Shown one piece after another: positions 7,670 to 16,489 of a DNA stretch of 64,000 nt. The position numbers and the translations under genes are program-made. Position 1 is the stretch's first letter. Each line of letters starts with the position of its first letter. The stretch is from CAADGV01 sp040290295 (lineage in GTDB: Bacteria > Bacteroidota > Ignavibacteria > UBA10030 > UBA6906): assembly GCA_040290295.1 (NCBI GenBank), contig PSMW01000009.1, forward strand, positions 48,040 through 112,039, given 5' to 3'. Below the pieces are notes generated by a model. That model ran no database searches. It was given only the letters and a program-made list of their open reading frames with translations, and was not told the DNA's origin.

Positions 7670-8773
7670 TTACCGCAGTCGTCGATCTTTCCACCTCACG
7701 TCTCTGCTGAAGAGTACTAGTGGTGGAAACAATAAAACATATGCAATGTAGTACACCTCGAAAGGCACCAAATAGAGAAAGAGCCGTCGTGCCTTGAATG
7801 CCGATAGAGTCGGGGCCACCAGCAGCGCGTCCACCGCACTCTTGATGGCGAACGCTGCCAGAAACGGTGCAAAGTCTCCAGCAGCGAGAGTCACAACTGA
7901 GAGGGCTTTGAAGGTGAACCCAAAGGCGAACAAACCAATGCTTTTCCAATCCATCCCCGCTCCTCCGCTGAACCAACGCTTTTTCTGATTGAACAACTCC
8001 CTCCACGTTTCACAGGGAAGACTGAACACCAACGTTTGCGGATCGATGGGAAGGCGTGCAACGTATCCCGCTCTTCTCGTCACAGCATGGAACAGCGCGT
8101 AGTCCTCGGTAACGCTGAACGGGATGCTCCGATATCCGCCAACGGCATCATAGGCGGAGCGACGCACGGAGAGGTTGTTGCCGACAGCCGTGACGGGAAA
8201 GCGCAGCCGTATCGTACCTGCAGCGATGGAGAACAACACGAACCAGTCGAGCGCTTGAATGGCTTCGAACATCGTTCGTGAACGTAACGCCGTGAAGCCC
8301 GCAACCAATCCTACCGATGGGTGGTTGTAGTACTTGACTGTTTCCTCTACCCAGCCACGTTGCACCACACAATCTGCATCTGTGAAGAGGAGAATATCGC
8401 CTGTCGAGCGTTCAATGCCTTGCGTGATGGCGTTCGCCTTTCCGTGAAGCCTGCCGCTCGGATCCTCTGTTGCATTCAGCAGCCGAATGAACGAGCACCG
8501 GCGCGCAAACTCACTGATGATCTCCTCTGTCCGGTCCGTCGAACGATCGTTGACGACCACCACTTCTAAACGTTCCGTTGGATAGGTGAGGTGCGAGATA
8601 GATTCGAGGCACGCTCGAATATTCTTTTCTTCATTCCGCGCAGCGATAATGATGGAAACACTCGGACGGTAGGTTGGATCGAAAGAATATGTCGCCTTTC
8701 GGACGCCGATGGCAAAAAGCAAGATTTGGATTGCATAGATCGCAGCGAAGAGAAACAGAAGATCGATAAGCAT
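7670..8773 (-). CDS. Membrane glycosyltransferase family 2
   Basis: The 367-residue protein has an N-terminal membrane segment and a GT-A domain. The domain carries SVSIIIAARNEEKNIRACLES, VVVNDRSTDRTEEI, the metal-binding FTDADCVV and the acceptor motif KKRWFSGG, a variant of QxxRW. Two or three C-terminal membrane segments follow. This layout fits processive or membrane-bound transferases that build extracellular polysaccharide or glycolipid. Donor and acceptor are not evident. It is the first gene of a two-gene operon with the DUF155 protein and has a promoter candidate at 8801-8831. Confidence 0.88.
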   Translation of the reverse strand: MLIDLLFLFAAIYAIQILLFAIGVRKATYSFDPTYRPSVSIIIAARNEEKNIRACLESISHLTYPTERLEVVVVNDRSTDRTEEIISEFARRCSFIRLLNATEDPSGRLHGKANAITQGIERSTGDILLFTDADCVVQRGWVEETVKYYNHPSVGLVAGFTALRSRTMFEAIQALDWFVLFSIAAGTIRLRFPVTAVGNNLSVRRSAYDAVGGYRSIPFSVTEDYALFHAVTRRAGYVARLPIDPQTLVFSLPCETWRELFNQKKRWFSGGAGMDWKSIGLFAFGFTFKALSVVTLAAGDFAPFLAAFAIKSAVDALLVAPTLSAFKARRLFLYLVPFEVYYIAYVLLFPPLVLFSRDVRWKDRRLR

Positions 8774-8800
8774 CGGGTGTGTGTTAGCTTAGTTCCGCTT

Positions 8801-8831
8801 CCAACTTATCGAAAAATCCTACGCCAAGCAA
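8801..8831 (-). promoter_or_regulatory. Promoter TTG-N20-TAAGTTGG
   Basis: Minus-strand TTG (8831-8829) is followed 20 nt later by TAAGTTGG (8808-8801), about 28 nt before the glycosyltransferase ATG. It is divergent from the plus-strand promoter at 8872-8902. Confidence 0.5.
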
Positions 8832-8871
8832 CGCGGAAACGGATCATCGCTTCGACCATTCATCCTGCATC

Positions 8872-8902
8872 TTGCTTTTTACTCTCCCGTTCGATAAGTT
8901 AT
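8872..8902 (+). promoter_or_regulatory. Promoter TTG-N20-TAAGTTAT
   Basis: TTG at 8872-8874 and TAAGTTAT at 8895-8902 have the standard 20-nt gap and precede the lipoprotein/TonB receptor operon. The -7 box is weaker, lacking the final TTTG. Confidence 0.4.
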
Positions 8903-8927
8903 TCAGGGCTTCAAACTCTTCTCCCCT

Positions 8928-9428
8928 ATGAACCGAATTCGAGCGGTACTTTTCTACGTTTGTCTTTCGACGATCACCCTCACAGCCTGCAATGAGGGAC
9001 TTGCGCCCCGCGTCGAAAAGAGCGGCATCTCCGGCACCATTCGCTACAAACACTGGCCCCCACAAGATAGTCTTCGCGACTTACGTCTGGTCGCGTTCAA
9101 GCGATTTCCTCCCAGCAACATCGTGGGCGATATTCTGCAGGGCAACGCAGTGGTCTATCCGCCGATTGGAGACACTGCGCTCGTTCCATTCTATGTCGAT
9201 TCGCTCAAGTACACCGCTCCGCTTCCGCCGGGGAAGTATGAATACGTGGTGATTGCCCAACGATACGGTCCCAACATTTTTACGGACTGGCGACCCGTCG
9301 GTCAGTACGATCTTGATACAAACTACGCGACTCCGTCTCCTGTTGTGGTCTTGGATGGAACGCTGACGCGATTTGTCGATATCAATGTCGATTTTCGAAA
9401 TCCTCCACCTTTTCCGTTTCCGCGATGA
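8928..9428 (+). CDS. Lipoprotein paired with a TonB-dependent receptor
   Basis: The 166-residue protein has a lipoprotein signal ending LTACN (Cys21). Its beta-rich body contains GISGTIRYKHWP near the N-terminus and PPGKYEYVVIAQRYGP in the middle, resembling an Ig-like or carboxypeptidase-regulatory fold. No enzyme motif is seen. The stop overlaps the start of the TonB receptor gene by 4 nt (ATGA), so it is probably a surface-exposed accessory or substrate-capture partner of that receptor. This role is inferred from context. A similar receptor/lipoprotein pair occurs in reverse order at 56992-60132. Confidence 0.72.
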   Translation: MNRIRAVLFYVCLSTITLTACNEGLAPRVEKSGISGTIRYKHWPPQDSLRDLRLVAFKRFPPSNIVGDILQGNAVVYPPIGDTALVPFYVDSLKYTAPLPPGKYEYVVIAQRYGPNIFTDWRPVGQYDLDTNYATPSPVVVLDGTLTRFVDINVDFRNPPPFPFPR

Positions 9429-11605
9429 GCAGACGAGTGTTGTTCATTCTCCTCTGTACGTTGTCGAGTATACGGCTTGCCTACACTCAAGGCGGTACAC
9501 TCACGGGACGCATCACGAGTAAAGCCGACAACGAACCGTTGGTTGGTGTGAATGTACTGTTGAAAGGAACGCTGCGCGGCGCCACATCCGACAGCAGAGG
9601 TGAGTACAAGATCGCCAATATCCCTCCGGGGGACTACACGGTGATCTTCTCTCTCGTGGGGTTCGAGCGCGCAACTCATACCAACGTGCGCATCGAAGCG
9701 GGTGCCGTCGTGCAGTTGGACGTCGCACTCACACCGACGGAAATCCAAACTGAACAGATCGTTGTTACCGCCAGCAAGCGACCGCAATCGCTGGAGGAAG
9801 TTCCCGTCAGCATTGCGCTTTTGGATGCGAAAGAAATCTCGTACCGCAATTCTCTGACCATCGACGACGCGTTGCGGTACGTGCCGGGGGTGAACATGAC
9901 CGAGTGGCAAGTGAATATTCGCGGCTCCAGCGGCTACAGCCGTGGCGTCGGCAGTCGCGTGCTGATGCTCGTGGACGGCATCCCGCTGCTGACAGGAGAT
10001 ACGGGTGAACTGAATTTCGAAACCATTCCCATCGGTCAGGTCGATCGCATCGAAGTCGTCAAAGGTGCAAGCTCAGCCCTTTACGGATCGAGCGCGCTGG
10101 GCGGCGTCATCAACGTTATTACCAAACCCATCCCTGAGGAACCTTTCACGCGCATTCGCCTCTACGGTGGCTTCTACAGTAAGCCGACGTATTCGGAATG
10201 GGATTGGGGCGGCGGCACGCGATTCAGCGATGGAGAATCGGTCAACCATTCTCGAAAGTTCGATGATCTCGGCATGTCCTTGTACCTTTCCCGGATAGCG
10301 GATGATGGCTACCGACAGAACGATTACCGGCGTCGTTACAACGGCTACCTGAAATTGCACTACCAGTTTTCCGATGCCGAGGTCGTGACCACATCCTTCA
10401 GTCTCCTCGACCAGAAGCGGGGAAGCTTCTTGTACTGGAAAGCACTGAACTATGCTCTCACGCCGCCGGAGACACAACTCGGCGACGAGGTTCGCTCCAC
10501 GCGGTTGTATCTCACCTCGCAGTACAGCCACGTCGTCTCCGATAAACTCACCTACGCCGTCAAAGCGCTCTGGTATCGCAACAAGTGGGAAGATACGATC
10601 GACCTGGGTTCGCGAACGTCCCGTTCCGATGTGCTCAGAGGCGAAGGGCAGGCGTCGATGCTCGTCGATGATCGTCAAACGCTTACAGCCGGCATCGAAG
10701 GTTCTCTCGACTTCGTTCGTGCCGATTTGTTTGGAAAGCGGTCGGGTGCAGGCGTTGCGCTCTACGCTCAGGATGAAATCCGATTGAACGAGAGCGTCAC
10801 GCTCTCGCTCGGCGCACGATACGATTTCCAAGACATCGATTCGCTCGAGACCAGCCGCCAGTTCAATCCCAAAGCGGGGATTGTTTATACACCGGTCGAA
10901 GGCACGACACTCCGTGCCTCGTACGGTCGCGGATTTCGTGCCCCTGCCGTCGCAGAGGCGTTCATCTCCACATCGGTCAGTGGACTCATCGTCGATCCGA
11001 ATCCTAATTTGAAGCCCGAACGCAGTTCATCGTACGAGATCGGCATATCACAGCGCATCGGCGACTATGCCACGCTCGATGCGGCAGCCTTTCAGAGCGA
11101 TTTCGACAATTTGATCGAACCGGGCTTCACCGCCAGTGGTCGCGGTCAGTTCATGAACGTTACCAAGGCTCGTGTTCGCGGCCTCGAGCTTTCTGCCAAA
11201 GCGAGCTTTTGGGAGCGCCTGCTCACACTCGGCATCAGCTACACATACGTGTACCCGCGCGATATTTCGAAGAACGACATCCTCAAATACAGGCCTCGAC
11301 ACCTGTTCTATGCGAACGCGCTCCTCAGCGTCGATATCTTCACCCTTGGTCTCGACTTTCGCTTCATCAGCAGGATGGAGCGCATCGACGACGAGTTTGT
11401 ACGGCTCGGCATCGTGCGCGATGGCGACCAACGTGTAGCAGCATACGTCACCGACGTTCGTGCAGGTGCAGACTTGACCAAGCTCGGCCTTCCCCTCACC
11501 GTAACGCTCAACGTCACCAACATCTTCCAATACTACTACGTCGAGCTTATCGGCAATCTCATGCCTCCACGCAATACTGTGTTCGTGTTGGAGTGGCGCC
11601 CCTGA
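9425..11605 (+). CDS. TonB-dependent outer-membrane receptor
   Basis: The 726-residue protein has a signal peptide ending in YTQG, an N-terminal carboxypeptidase-regulatory-like domain (TGRITSKADNEPLVGVNVLLKG, about residues 27-110), a TonB-box-like EQIVVTASKR (about 113-122), and a plug with VLMLVDGIPL and VKGASSALYGSSALGGVINV. A C-terminal 22-strand barrel follows, ending PPRNTVFVLEWRP. It would use TonB/ExbBD energy to import a large substrate such as a siderophore, cobalamin or sugar. The sequence does not say which. It is coupled by ATGA to the lipoprotein upstream. Confidence 0.9.
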   Translation: MSRRVLFILLCTLSSIRLAYTQGGTLTGRITSKADNEPLVGVNVLLKGTLRGATSDSRGEYKIANIPPGDYTVIFSLVGFERATHTNVRIEAGAVVQLDVALTPTEIQTEQIVVTASKRPQSLEEVPVSIALLDAKEISYRNSLTIDDALRYVPGVNMTEWQVNIRGSSGYSRGVGSRVLMLVDGIPLLTGDTGELNFETIPIGQVDRIEVVKGASSALYGSSALGGVINVITKPIPEEPFTRIRLYGGFYSKPTYSEWDWGGGTRFSDGESVNHSRKFDDLGMSLYLSRIADDGYRQNDYRRRYNGYLKLHYQFSDAEVVTTSFSLLDQKRGSFLYWKALNYALTPPETQLGDEVRSTRLYLTSQYSHVVSDKLTYAVKALWYRNKWEDTIDLGSRTSRSDVLRGEGQASMLVDDRQTLTAGIEGSLDFVRADLFGKRSGAGVALYAQDEIRLNESVTLSLGARYDFQDIDSLETSRQFNPKAGIVYTPVEGTTLRASYGRGFRAPAVAEAFISTSVSGLIVDPNPNLKPERSSSYEIGISQRIGDYATLDAAAFQSDFDNLIEPGFTASGRGQFMNVTKARVRGLELSAKASFWERLLTLGISYTYVYPRDISKNDILKYRPRHLFYANALLSVDIFTLGLDFRFISRMERIDDEFVRLGIVRDGDQRVAAYVTDVRAGADLTKLGLPLTVTLNVTNIFQYYYVELIGNLMPPRNTVFVLEWRP

Positions 11606-11613
11606 TGCGGTTT

Positions 11614-11644
11614 TTGTTTCTCGTTCTGCAGTTCCCTACTTTAA
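11614..11644 (+). promoter_or_regulatory. Promoter TTG-N20-TACTTTAA
   Basis: TTG at 11614-11616 and TACTTTAA at 11637-11644 have a 20-nt gap. The pair lies just after the receptor gene and gives the TatD/radical SAM gene its own promoter. Confidence 0.45.
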
Positions 11645-11684
11645 GGAGCGCCAAACCACCCCGCACGTTTCGATTGCTTCCTGA

Positions 11685-13094
11685 ATGTTCATCGACACGC
11701 ACGCACATCTTACTGCCGAGCAGTTCGACGCCGATCGCGACGACGTTATCCGCCGCGCTCTCGACGCCGGCGTCAGCGTCATCATCAATCCCTCCACCGA
11801 TCTCGAAGACAGCAGGCGAGCGATCGCCCTCGCCGAACGATGGGATCCGGTGTACGCTTGCGTCGGTTTTCATCCGCACGAAGCTCGAAAAGCAGACGAT
11901 GCCTCGCTCCACGAAATCGAACAGCTCAGCACTCATCCCAAAGTCGTCGCCATCGGCGAAATCGGATTGGACTACCACTACAACTTTTCTCCGCGCGACG
12001 TTCAGCAGCGCGTGTTCGAGGCACAACTGGCAATCGCACAACGCCGCAATCTTCCCGTTGTCATTCACACACGAGAATCGGAAGCAGACGTCCTCCAGAG
12101 TGTCGAGCAAGCAATTGCCGCTGCACCGCGATGGGGAAGAGACCACCGCTTCGACGAACGATTCCCGCCGCCGCGTGGGGTTTTCCATTGTTTCTCGGGC
12201 GATGTTGCGATGGCGTGGAAGGTCATCAACATGGGCTTCTTCATCTCGTTTCCCGGCATCGTCACATTCGCAAACGCCGGCACTGCAGCCGAGGTCGCCG
12301 CGGCCGTCTCCCTCGAACACATCTTGTTGGAAACCGACAGCCCGTACCTCACCCCCGTTCCGCTGCGCAAGAAAGAACGGCGCAACGAACCCAAGAACGT
12401 TGTGGCGATCGCCGAAAAGCTTGCGGCACTCCAGCAACTTTCTCTCGACGACGTCGCACGCACCACACGATACGGCACCTATAAACTCTTCGGCATCGGC
12501 TCGGCTGGTGAGCCGCGCTTCACCTACACACTGCGCAACGCGCTTTACATCAATCTCACCATTCGATGCAACGCCGACTGTGTCTTCTGCGACCGCAAAG
12601 GCGAAGCCGTCATCAAGGGACACAACCTCAAGATCGAACGCGAACCTTCCGTGCAAGAAGTCATCGACGAAATCGGCGACCCCACGAGGTACGACGAAAT
12701 TGTTTTCTGCGGCTACGGCGAGCCCACCATTCGTCTGGATGCCGTCAAGGAAATCGCCCGCTGGGTGAAAGCGCACGGCGGCAAAACACGATTGAACACC
12801 GATGGCCACGGCAACGTCATCAACAAACGCAACATCGTGCCGGAGCTTGTAGGATTGATCGACGCGGTCTCGATGAGTCTGAACACAGCCGATCCTTTCC
12901 AGTACGGTCAGCTCATGCGTATCGACGCCGGACGGTATTTCCCCGCGATGATCGAGTTTGCGCGCGAAGCACGTCGCCTCCTACCGCGCGTCATCATGAC
13001 CGTGGTTGCCATGGATGGCATCGACAGAGAAAAAGCCCGACGCCTTGCCGAGCAAGACATCGGGGCAGAGTTTCAAGCACGACCCTACTTCTGA
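11685..13094 (+). CDS. TatD-family metal nuclease fused to a TatD-linked radical SAM domain
   Basis: The 469-residue protein has two domains. Residues 1-270 are TatD: DTHAHLT, GEIGLDYHYN, VVIHTRESE, FHCFSGD and LETDSPYLTP supply the metal ligands. Residues 275-469 are a radical SAM domain with RCNADCVFCDR (CxxxCxxC, the iron-sulfur ligands), a GEP motif (FCGYGEPTIR) and TDGHGN. This second part matches the small TatD-associated radical SAM family usually encoded as a separate protein. TatD proteins are 3'-5' exonucleases or deoxyribonucleases. The substrate of the radical SAM partner is not known. The fusion supports a shared pathway. The protein ends soon after the RPYF segment, near the usual length. 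Confidence 0.9.
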   Translation: MFIDTHAHLTAEQFDADRDDVIRRALDAGVSVIINPSTDLEDSRRAIALAERWDPVYACVGFHPHEARKADDASLHEIEQLSTHPKVVAIGEIGLDYHYNFSPRDVQQRVFEAQLAIAQRRNLPVVIHTRESEADVLQSVEQAIAAAPRWGRDHRFDERFPPPRGVFHCFSGDVAMAWKVINMGFFISFPGIVTFANAGTAAEVAAAVSLEHILLETDSPYLTPVPLRKKERRNEPKNVVAIAEKLAALQQLSLDDVARTTRYGTYKLFGIGSAGEPRFTYTLRNALYINLTIRCNADCVFCDRKGEAVIKGHNLKIEREPSVQEVIDEIGDPTRYDEIVFCGYGEPTIRLDAVKEIARWVKAHGGKTRLNTDGHGNVINKRNIVPELVGLIDAVSMSLNTADPFQYGQLMRIDAGRYFPAMIEFAREARRLLPRVIMTVVAMDGIDREKARRLAEQDIGAEFQARPYF

Positions 13095-13184
13095 AGCATC
13101 CGTGAGCGGAGCGCAGAAGAAAAATTGGGCGTTCCCCCGCCTTCGTCCCGCCAACGGCGGACTACGGTGGACTACGGCGGGGTC

Positions 13185-13257
13185 GGCGCCCTTCGGGGTA
13201 CGCTTCGCTCCCGTGCCGCCCCTGAACAACGGGGCGGCACCAAGCCCTTCGGGCGCC
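13185..13257. repeat. GC-rich nested palindromic element
   Basis: An outer inverted repeat GGCGCCC/GGGCGCC (13185-13191 and 13251-13257) encloses a perfect 10-bp hairpin GTGCCGCCCC/GGGGCGGCAC (13213-13240, 8-nt loop). It is preceded by a 10-bp tandem pair (ACTACGGTGG, ACTACGGCGG at 13161-13180). The whole 13110-13265 stretch is non-coding and looks like a dispersed hairpin repeat. Copy number cannot be judged from one window. Confidence 0.55.
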
Positions 13258-13274
13258 TAACGCAACAACACAAT

Positions 13275-14459
13275 ATGGCAACACCACACTACAATCCGCA
13301 ACGCATCCTCTTCCTTGCCGAAGGACAACTCGGCGATCTCCTCTTGCTGACGCCTGCACTGCGTGCAGTCAAGGAGTCGTTCCCCACATCGTTCCTTGCA
13401 GTTCTGGTTGTCGAACGCCGCCTCGCCGAACCAACCCATGCCCCTTCTCCTGAGGTCTTGGTTGCCTCGCACGCCGAACGTGAACGCATCGCACTCGGTA
13501 CAAATCCCAACGTGGATGAACTCTACCTGCTCGATCGCCAGGCACTGCGCGCACGACACGGCATTGCACGCCTGAAAGCAGAGCGCGCCGTCATCAAATG
13601 CATCCGCGAAAAAAAATTCGATACCGTCATCTGCACCTTTCCAGAAGATCGCTTCGTGCAGTGGGCGTTCGCTGCAGGCGCAAACGTTCGCGTCGGACAA
13701 AAACATCAAGCCCTCCGTTGGCTTCTCACCCACAAACTCGACAGCGACAAGTCCACTCAAGGAGTGTTGGCGTACTACTGCGATCTCGTTCGACTCATCG
13801 GCGCGAACGTGCAGAGCACACGCACCGAATATCCGATCCCTCCTTCCGCTACACAATGGGCGGAGACAACGTTGAACACGCTCGGCGTTCATCCCGATTC
13901 CCGCATCGTGGCAATCCATCCCGGCGCCAGCGGCGATTACAAAATGTGGCCCCCCGAACGCTTCGCACTCCTCGCGCAAGAATTATCCAGCCTCGGCAAT
14001 GTGGTGCTGCTCGTCGGCAGTTCTTTCGATCGTGCGATTCTCGAAGCGATCACATCGACAAGCCGAGGCACCGTCCGAGAGGTGCACACCGGTGCGAGTG
14101 TAGCGAACCTCGCCGCGCTCTTACATCGCGCCCACCTCTGCATCTCCAACGATTCCGGTCCTCGCCATCTTGCCGTCGCGGTCGGCACGCCGTCGCTCGC
14201 GCTCTTTCGTCACCATCACGACAAGGAGTGGGATGTGTATCCCCATTCCTCACGCATCGCCATCATCAAAGGCACCGAAGCCTGTCCGGCATGCCCCGCC
14301 GGAGTGTGTCGCGACCGTATTGCGCCGGGCGAGCACTTTGGTGCATATTGCCTACGGCAGATCCGTGTGGATACGGTCCTGCATCGCGCTGCCGAAATGC
14401 TGCGCGAGCAACCCAAGAAATCTACACCCACGCCACAGCATTCGTCGAGGATACGATGA
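13275..14459 (+). CDS. GT9-family glycosyltransferase (ADP-heptose:LPS heptosyltransferase-like)
   Basis: The 394-residue protein has the family 9 plan. The N-terminal Rossmann half begins RILFLAEGQLGDLLLLTPALRAV. The C-terminal half carries IAIHPGASGDYKMWPPERFALLA, VVLLVGS and CISNDSGPRHLAVAVGTPSLALF, the nucleotide-sugar site. These enzymes add heptose or related sugars to the inner core of lipopolysaccharide at the inner face of the membrane. The ATG at 13275 begins the conserved region and lies just after the palindromic element. The longer in-frame extension upstream has no support. Four Cys residues near residues 338-358 (CPACPAGVC and YC) are a common tail feature. Confidence 0.87.
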   Translation: MATPHYNPQRILFLAEGQLGDLLLLTPALRAVKESFPTSFLAVLVVERRLAEPTHAPSPEVLVASHAERERIALGTNPNVDELYLLDRQALRARHGIARLKAERAVIKCIREKKFDTVICTFPEDRFVQWAFAAGANVRVGQKHQALRWLLTHKLDSDKSTQGVLAYYCDLVRLIGANVQSTRTEYPIPPSATQWAETTLNTLGVHPDSRIVAIHPGASGDYKMWPPERFALLAQELSSLGNVVLLVGSSFDRAILEAITSTSRGTVREVHTGASVANLAALLHRAHLCISNDSGPRHLAVAVGTPSLALFRHHHDKEWDVYPHSSRIAIIKGTEACPACPAGVCRDRIAPGEHFGAYCLRQIRVDTVLHRAAEMLREQPKKSTPTPQHSSRIR

Positions 14460-16489
14460 GGTTCTTCCTTCTTCTGTGTCTGCTTCCCGCGCTTGCCGCA
14501 TCTCAGTCGCTGCCCGAAGCAACGTACCGAGCGATCGTCACGGCACAGGACCTGCGCGATGCGGAAGCGCTCGTGCCGTTCTTCACGGACAGCGATTCGC
14601 AAGTGCGCGCACGCGCAGCGCTTGCCTGCGCCTCTGTTCAGGATACCGTGCACATTCCTTACCTTCTTCAACTCCTCACCGACAAGAATCTCCATGTTCG
14701 CCTTGCCGCCGCGTTTGCCTTGGGGCAGTATCACCCCGTCGTGGATACATTCCAGCGGGATGCACTTTCGGGTGCGCTCACGAAGAGGCTTGGCATCGAA
14801 CCAAATCCCGCTGTGCTGCTACGCGTGCTGGAAGCTCTCGGCAAAGTCGGCAACGAAGCGAGCCTCAGCCTCGTTGTTGCTGCGGGAGAAACGGCGCCCT
14901 CTCCATTGGTGAAAGGAGAGGCAGCGCTTGCCGTGGGGCGTTTCGCGTATCGACAGATCATCAGCAAGAGCGCAACCGCCTTTGCCGCACAATGCCTTGC
15001 CTTGCGCGATGACGGCGAATCTTGGAAAGCTGCCTACGCTCTCATGCGTATCGCTGGCCCGAATCTTTTGAAACCACATGAAGAAGAGATCGTTCGGTCA
15101 TCCTCACACCGCTCCGCCGATGTCCGCATGTTTATTGCAACCGCGCTCGGCGAATTCGGTTCGTCACGGAAAGCATGCAACGCGCTGCTATCCCTCGTCC
15201 GTTCGGAGAAGGATTGGCGAGTGAAAGTGAACGCGCTCAAAGCGCTTGCTCGTGTCGATACGGTCTTCTATCCTCGAATGCTGAACGTGCTGCTGCGTAG
15301 CGCCACCGATAGCAACGAGCACGGTGCACTCACTGCCCTGACAACCATCGGTGTGCTGCGGCTGCACCGCTCTTCGTTCGCTGCCGAGTGCCGCAGTTCG
15401 CTCGTCGAATTGCTTGAGAGCCGACACCTCTCGCAACGGCGAACACAGGCGGCAGCCACATCCCTCGCACGCCTGCTGGGAAAAGAAGCGTATCCCTTGC
15501 TGCTGGATCACTTGCAAACCGGCAACCTGACGCAGGAAAGCTTTGCCTCCGCGCTTGCACACGTGCCAACGCGTGAGGCGACAGAACATCTGGTGCGGCT
15601 CTATCGTGAAGGAGAAATCCAGCAGAAAGTACGCGTCGTCGAATCGCTGCTTGCAAATGTACGTACCGCTCCCGAACGAGGAGAGCTGACGCGCATTGCT
15701 CGACCTGTGCTTGTCGAAGCGATGCAATCGAACGATATCGCCCTTCTCAGTACTGCCGCGACAGCACTTGCCGAGTCGGTATTTACCGACGACGAAACGC
15801 CGGCGCTGCTTCTGAATGCTCTCCGCCGACTGAAACCGCCGGACGATACCGAAGCGATCATCAGGCTGATGCGACTTCTTGCCGATCTCCGTGCGCAGAG
15901 TGCTGTTGCACCCCTCGAGTCGTACTTGCTCGATGGCGACCCGGCTGTTGTTCTGGCAGCGCGCAAGGCGTTAGAACGACTCACAGGCAAGCCCTATCGT
16001 GTGACGACGTCAGGCAAGCGTCGGCCGGCATACCAGAACTTCGATTGGACGTTGCTCGCGTCCGTGCGACGCAATCCGTACGTTCGCATCCGCACGACGA
16101 AGGGTGAGTTGAGCATCGTTCTGCTTCCGGACAATGCGCCGCTCACGTGCGTAAACTTTGCGATGCTCATCGAGAAGAAGTTCTTCGACGGCTTGACCTT
16201 TCACCGTGTTGTTCCGAATGTCGTCATTCAAGGCGGCGACCCGCGAGGCGATGGATGGGGAGGACCCGGCTATGCCATTCGCTCGGAGTTCGGACTTGAA
16301 CGCTATGAGCGTGGGAGTGTGGGTGTTGCAAGTGCAGGGAAGGATACCGAAGGGTGCCAATGGTTCGTCACACACAGCTCCACACCCCATTTGGATGGCC
16401 GATACACCATCTTTGCAAAAGTCGTTGCTGGAATGGAAGTCGTTGACGCAATCCAGATCGGCGATCGCATCCTTGCAATGCAAAGATAA
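14456..16489 (+). CDS. HEAT-repeat protein with C-terminal cyclophilin-type peptidyl-prolyl isomerase
   Basis: The ATG at 14456 overlaps the GT9 stop (ATGA) and starts a signal peptide (MRFFLLLCLLPALAASQS). The frame is open upstream to 13598, but that extension is antisense-like and rejected. Residues 25-520 are HEAT/PBS repeats, with helical pairs such as SQVRARAALACASVQD and LHVRLAAAFALGQY. Residues 540-677 are a cyclophilin domain with FDGLTFHRVVPNVVIQGGDP, the catalytic Arg in FHR and QWFVTHSSTPHLDGRYTIFAKV. It is probably a periplasmic or surface folding factor in which the HEAT solenoid recruits clients. The total length is 677 residues. Confidence 0.88.
   Translation: MRFFLLLCLLPALAASQSLPEATYRAIVTAQDLRDAEALVPFFTDSDSQVRARAALACASVQDTVHIPYLLQLLTDKNLHVRLAAAFALGQYHPVVDTFQRDALSGALTKRLGIEPNPAVLLRVLEALGKVGNEASLSLVVAAGETAPSPLVKGEAALAVGRFAYRQIISKSATAFAAQCLALRDDGESWKAAYALMRIAGPNLLKPHEEEIVRSSSHRSADVRMFIATALGEFGSSRKACNALLSLVRSEKDWRVKVNALKALARVDTVFYPRMLNVLLRSATDSNEHGALTALTTIGVLRLHRSSFAAECRSSLVELLESRHLSQRRTQAAATSLARLLGKEAYPLLLDHLQTGNLTQESFASALAHVPTREATEHLVRLYREGEIQQKVRVVESLLANVRTAPERGELTRIARPVLVEAMQSNDIALLSTAATALAESVFTDDETPALLLNALRRLKPPDDTEAIIRLMRLLADLRAQSAVAPLESYLLDGDPAVVLAARKALERLTGKPYRVTTSGKRRPAYQNFDWTLLASVRRNPYVRIRTTKGELSIVLLPDNAPLTCVNFAMLIEKKFFDGLTFHRVVPNVVIQGGDPRGDGWGGPGYAIRSEFGLERYERGSVGVASAGKDTEGCQWFVTHSSTPHLDGRYTIFAKVVAGMEVVDAIQIGDRILAMQR

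Noticed and set aside
11209..12768. Plus-strand open frame of 519 codons overlapping the receptor and TatD genes
   Set aside because: It is a low-complexity Ser/Arg/Pro-rich frame shadow of two well-supported genes.
11559..12809. Antisense open frame of 416 codons across the TatD/radical SAM gene
   Set aside because: It mirrors the sense codon pattern, has no recognisable domain, and the sense gene has complete motifs. Similar long antisense frames at 39169-40359, 57944-59152 and 62675-63871 were rejected for the same reason.
13598..14455. Long in-frame extension of the HEAT/cyclophilin protein
   Set aside because: It overlaps the whole GT9 gene in another frame, is Arg/Ser-rich and not protein-like. 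The signal peptide at 14456 marks the true start.
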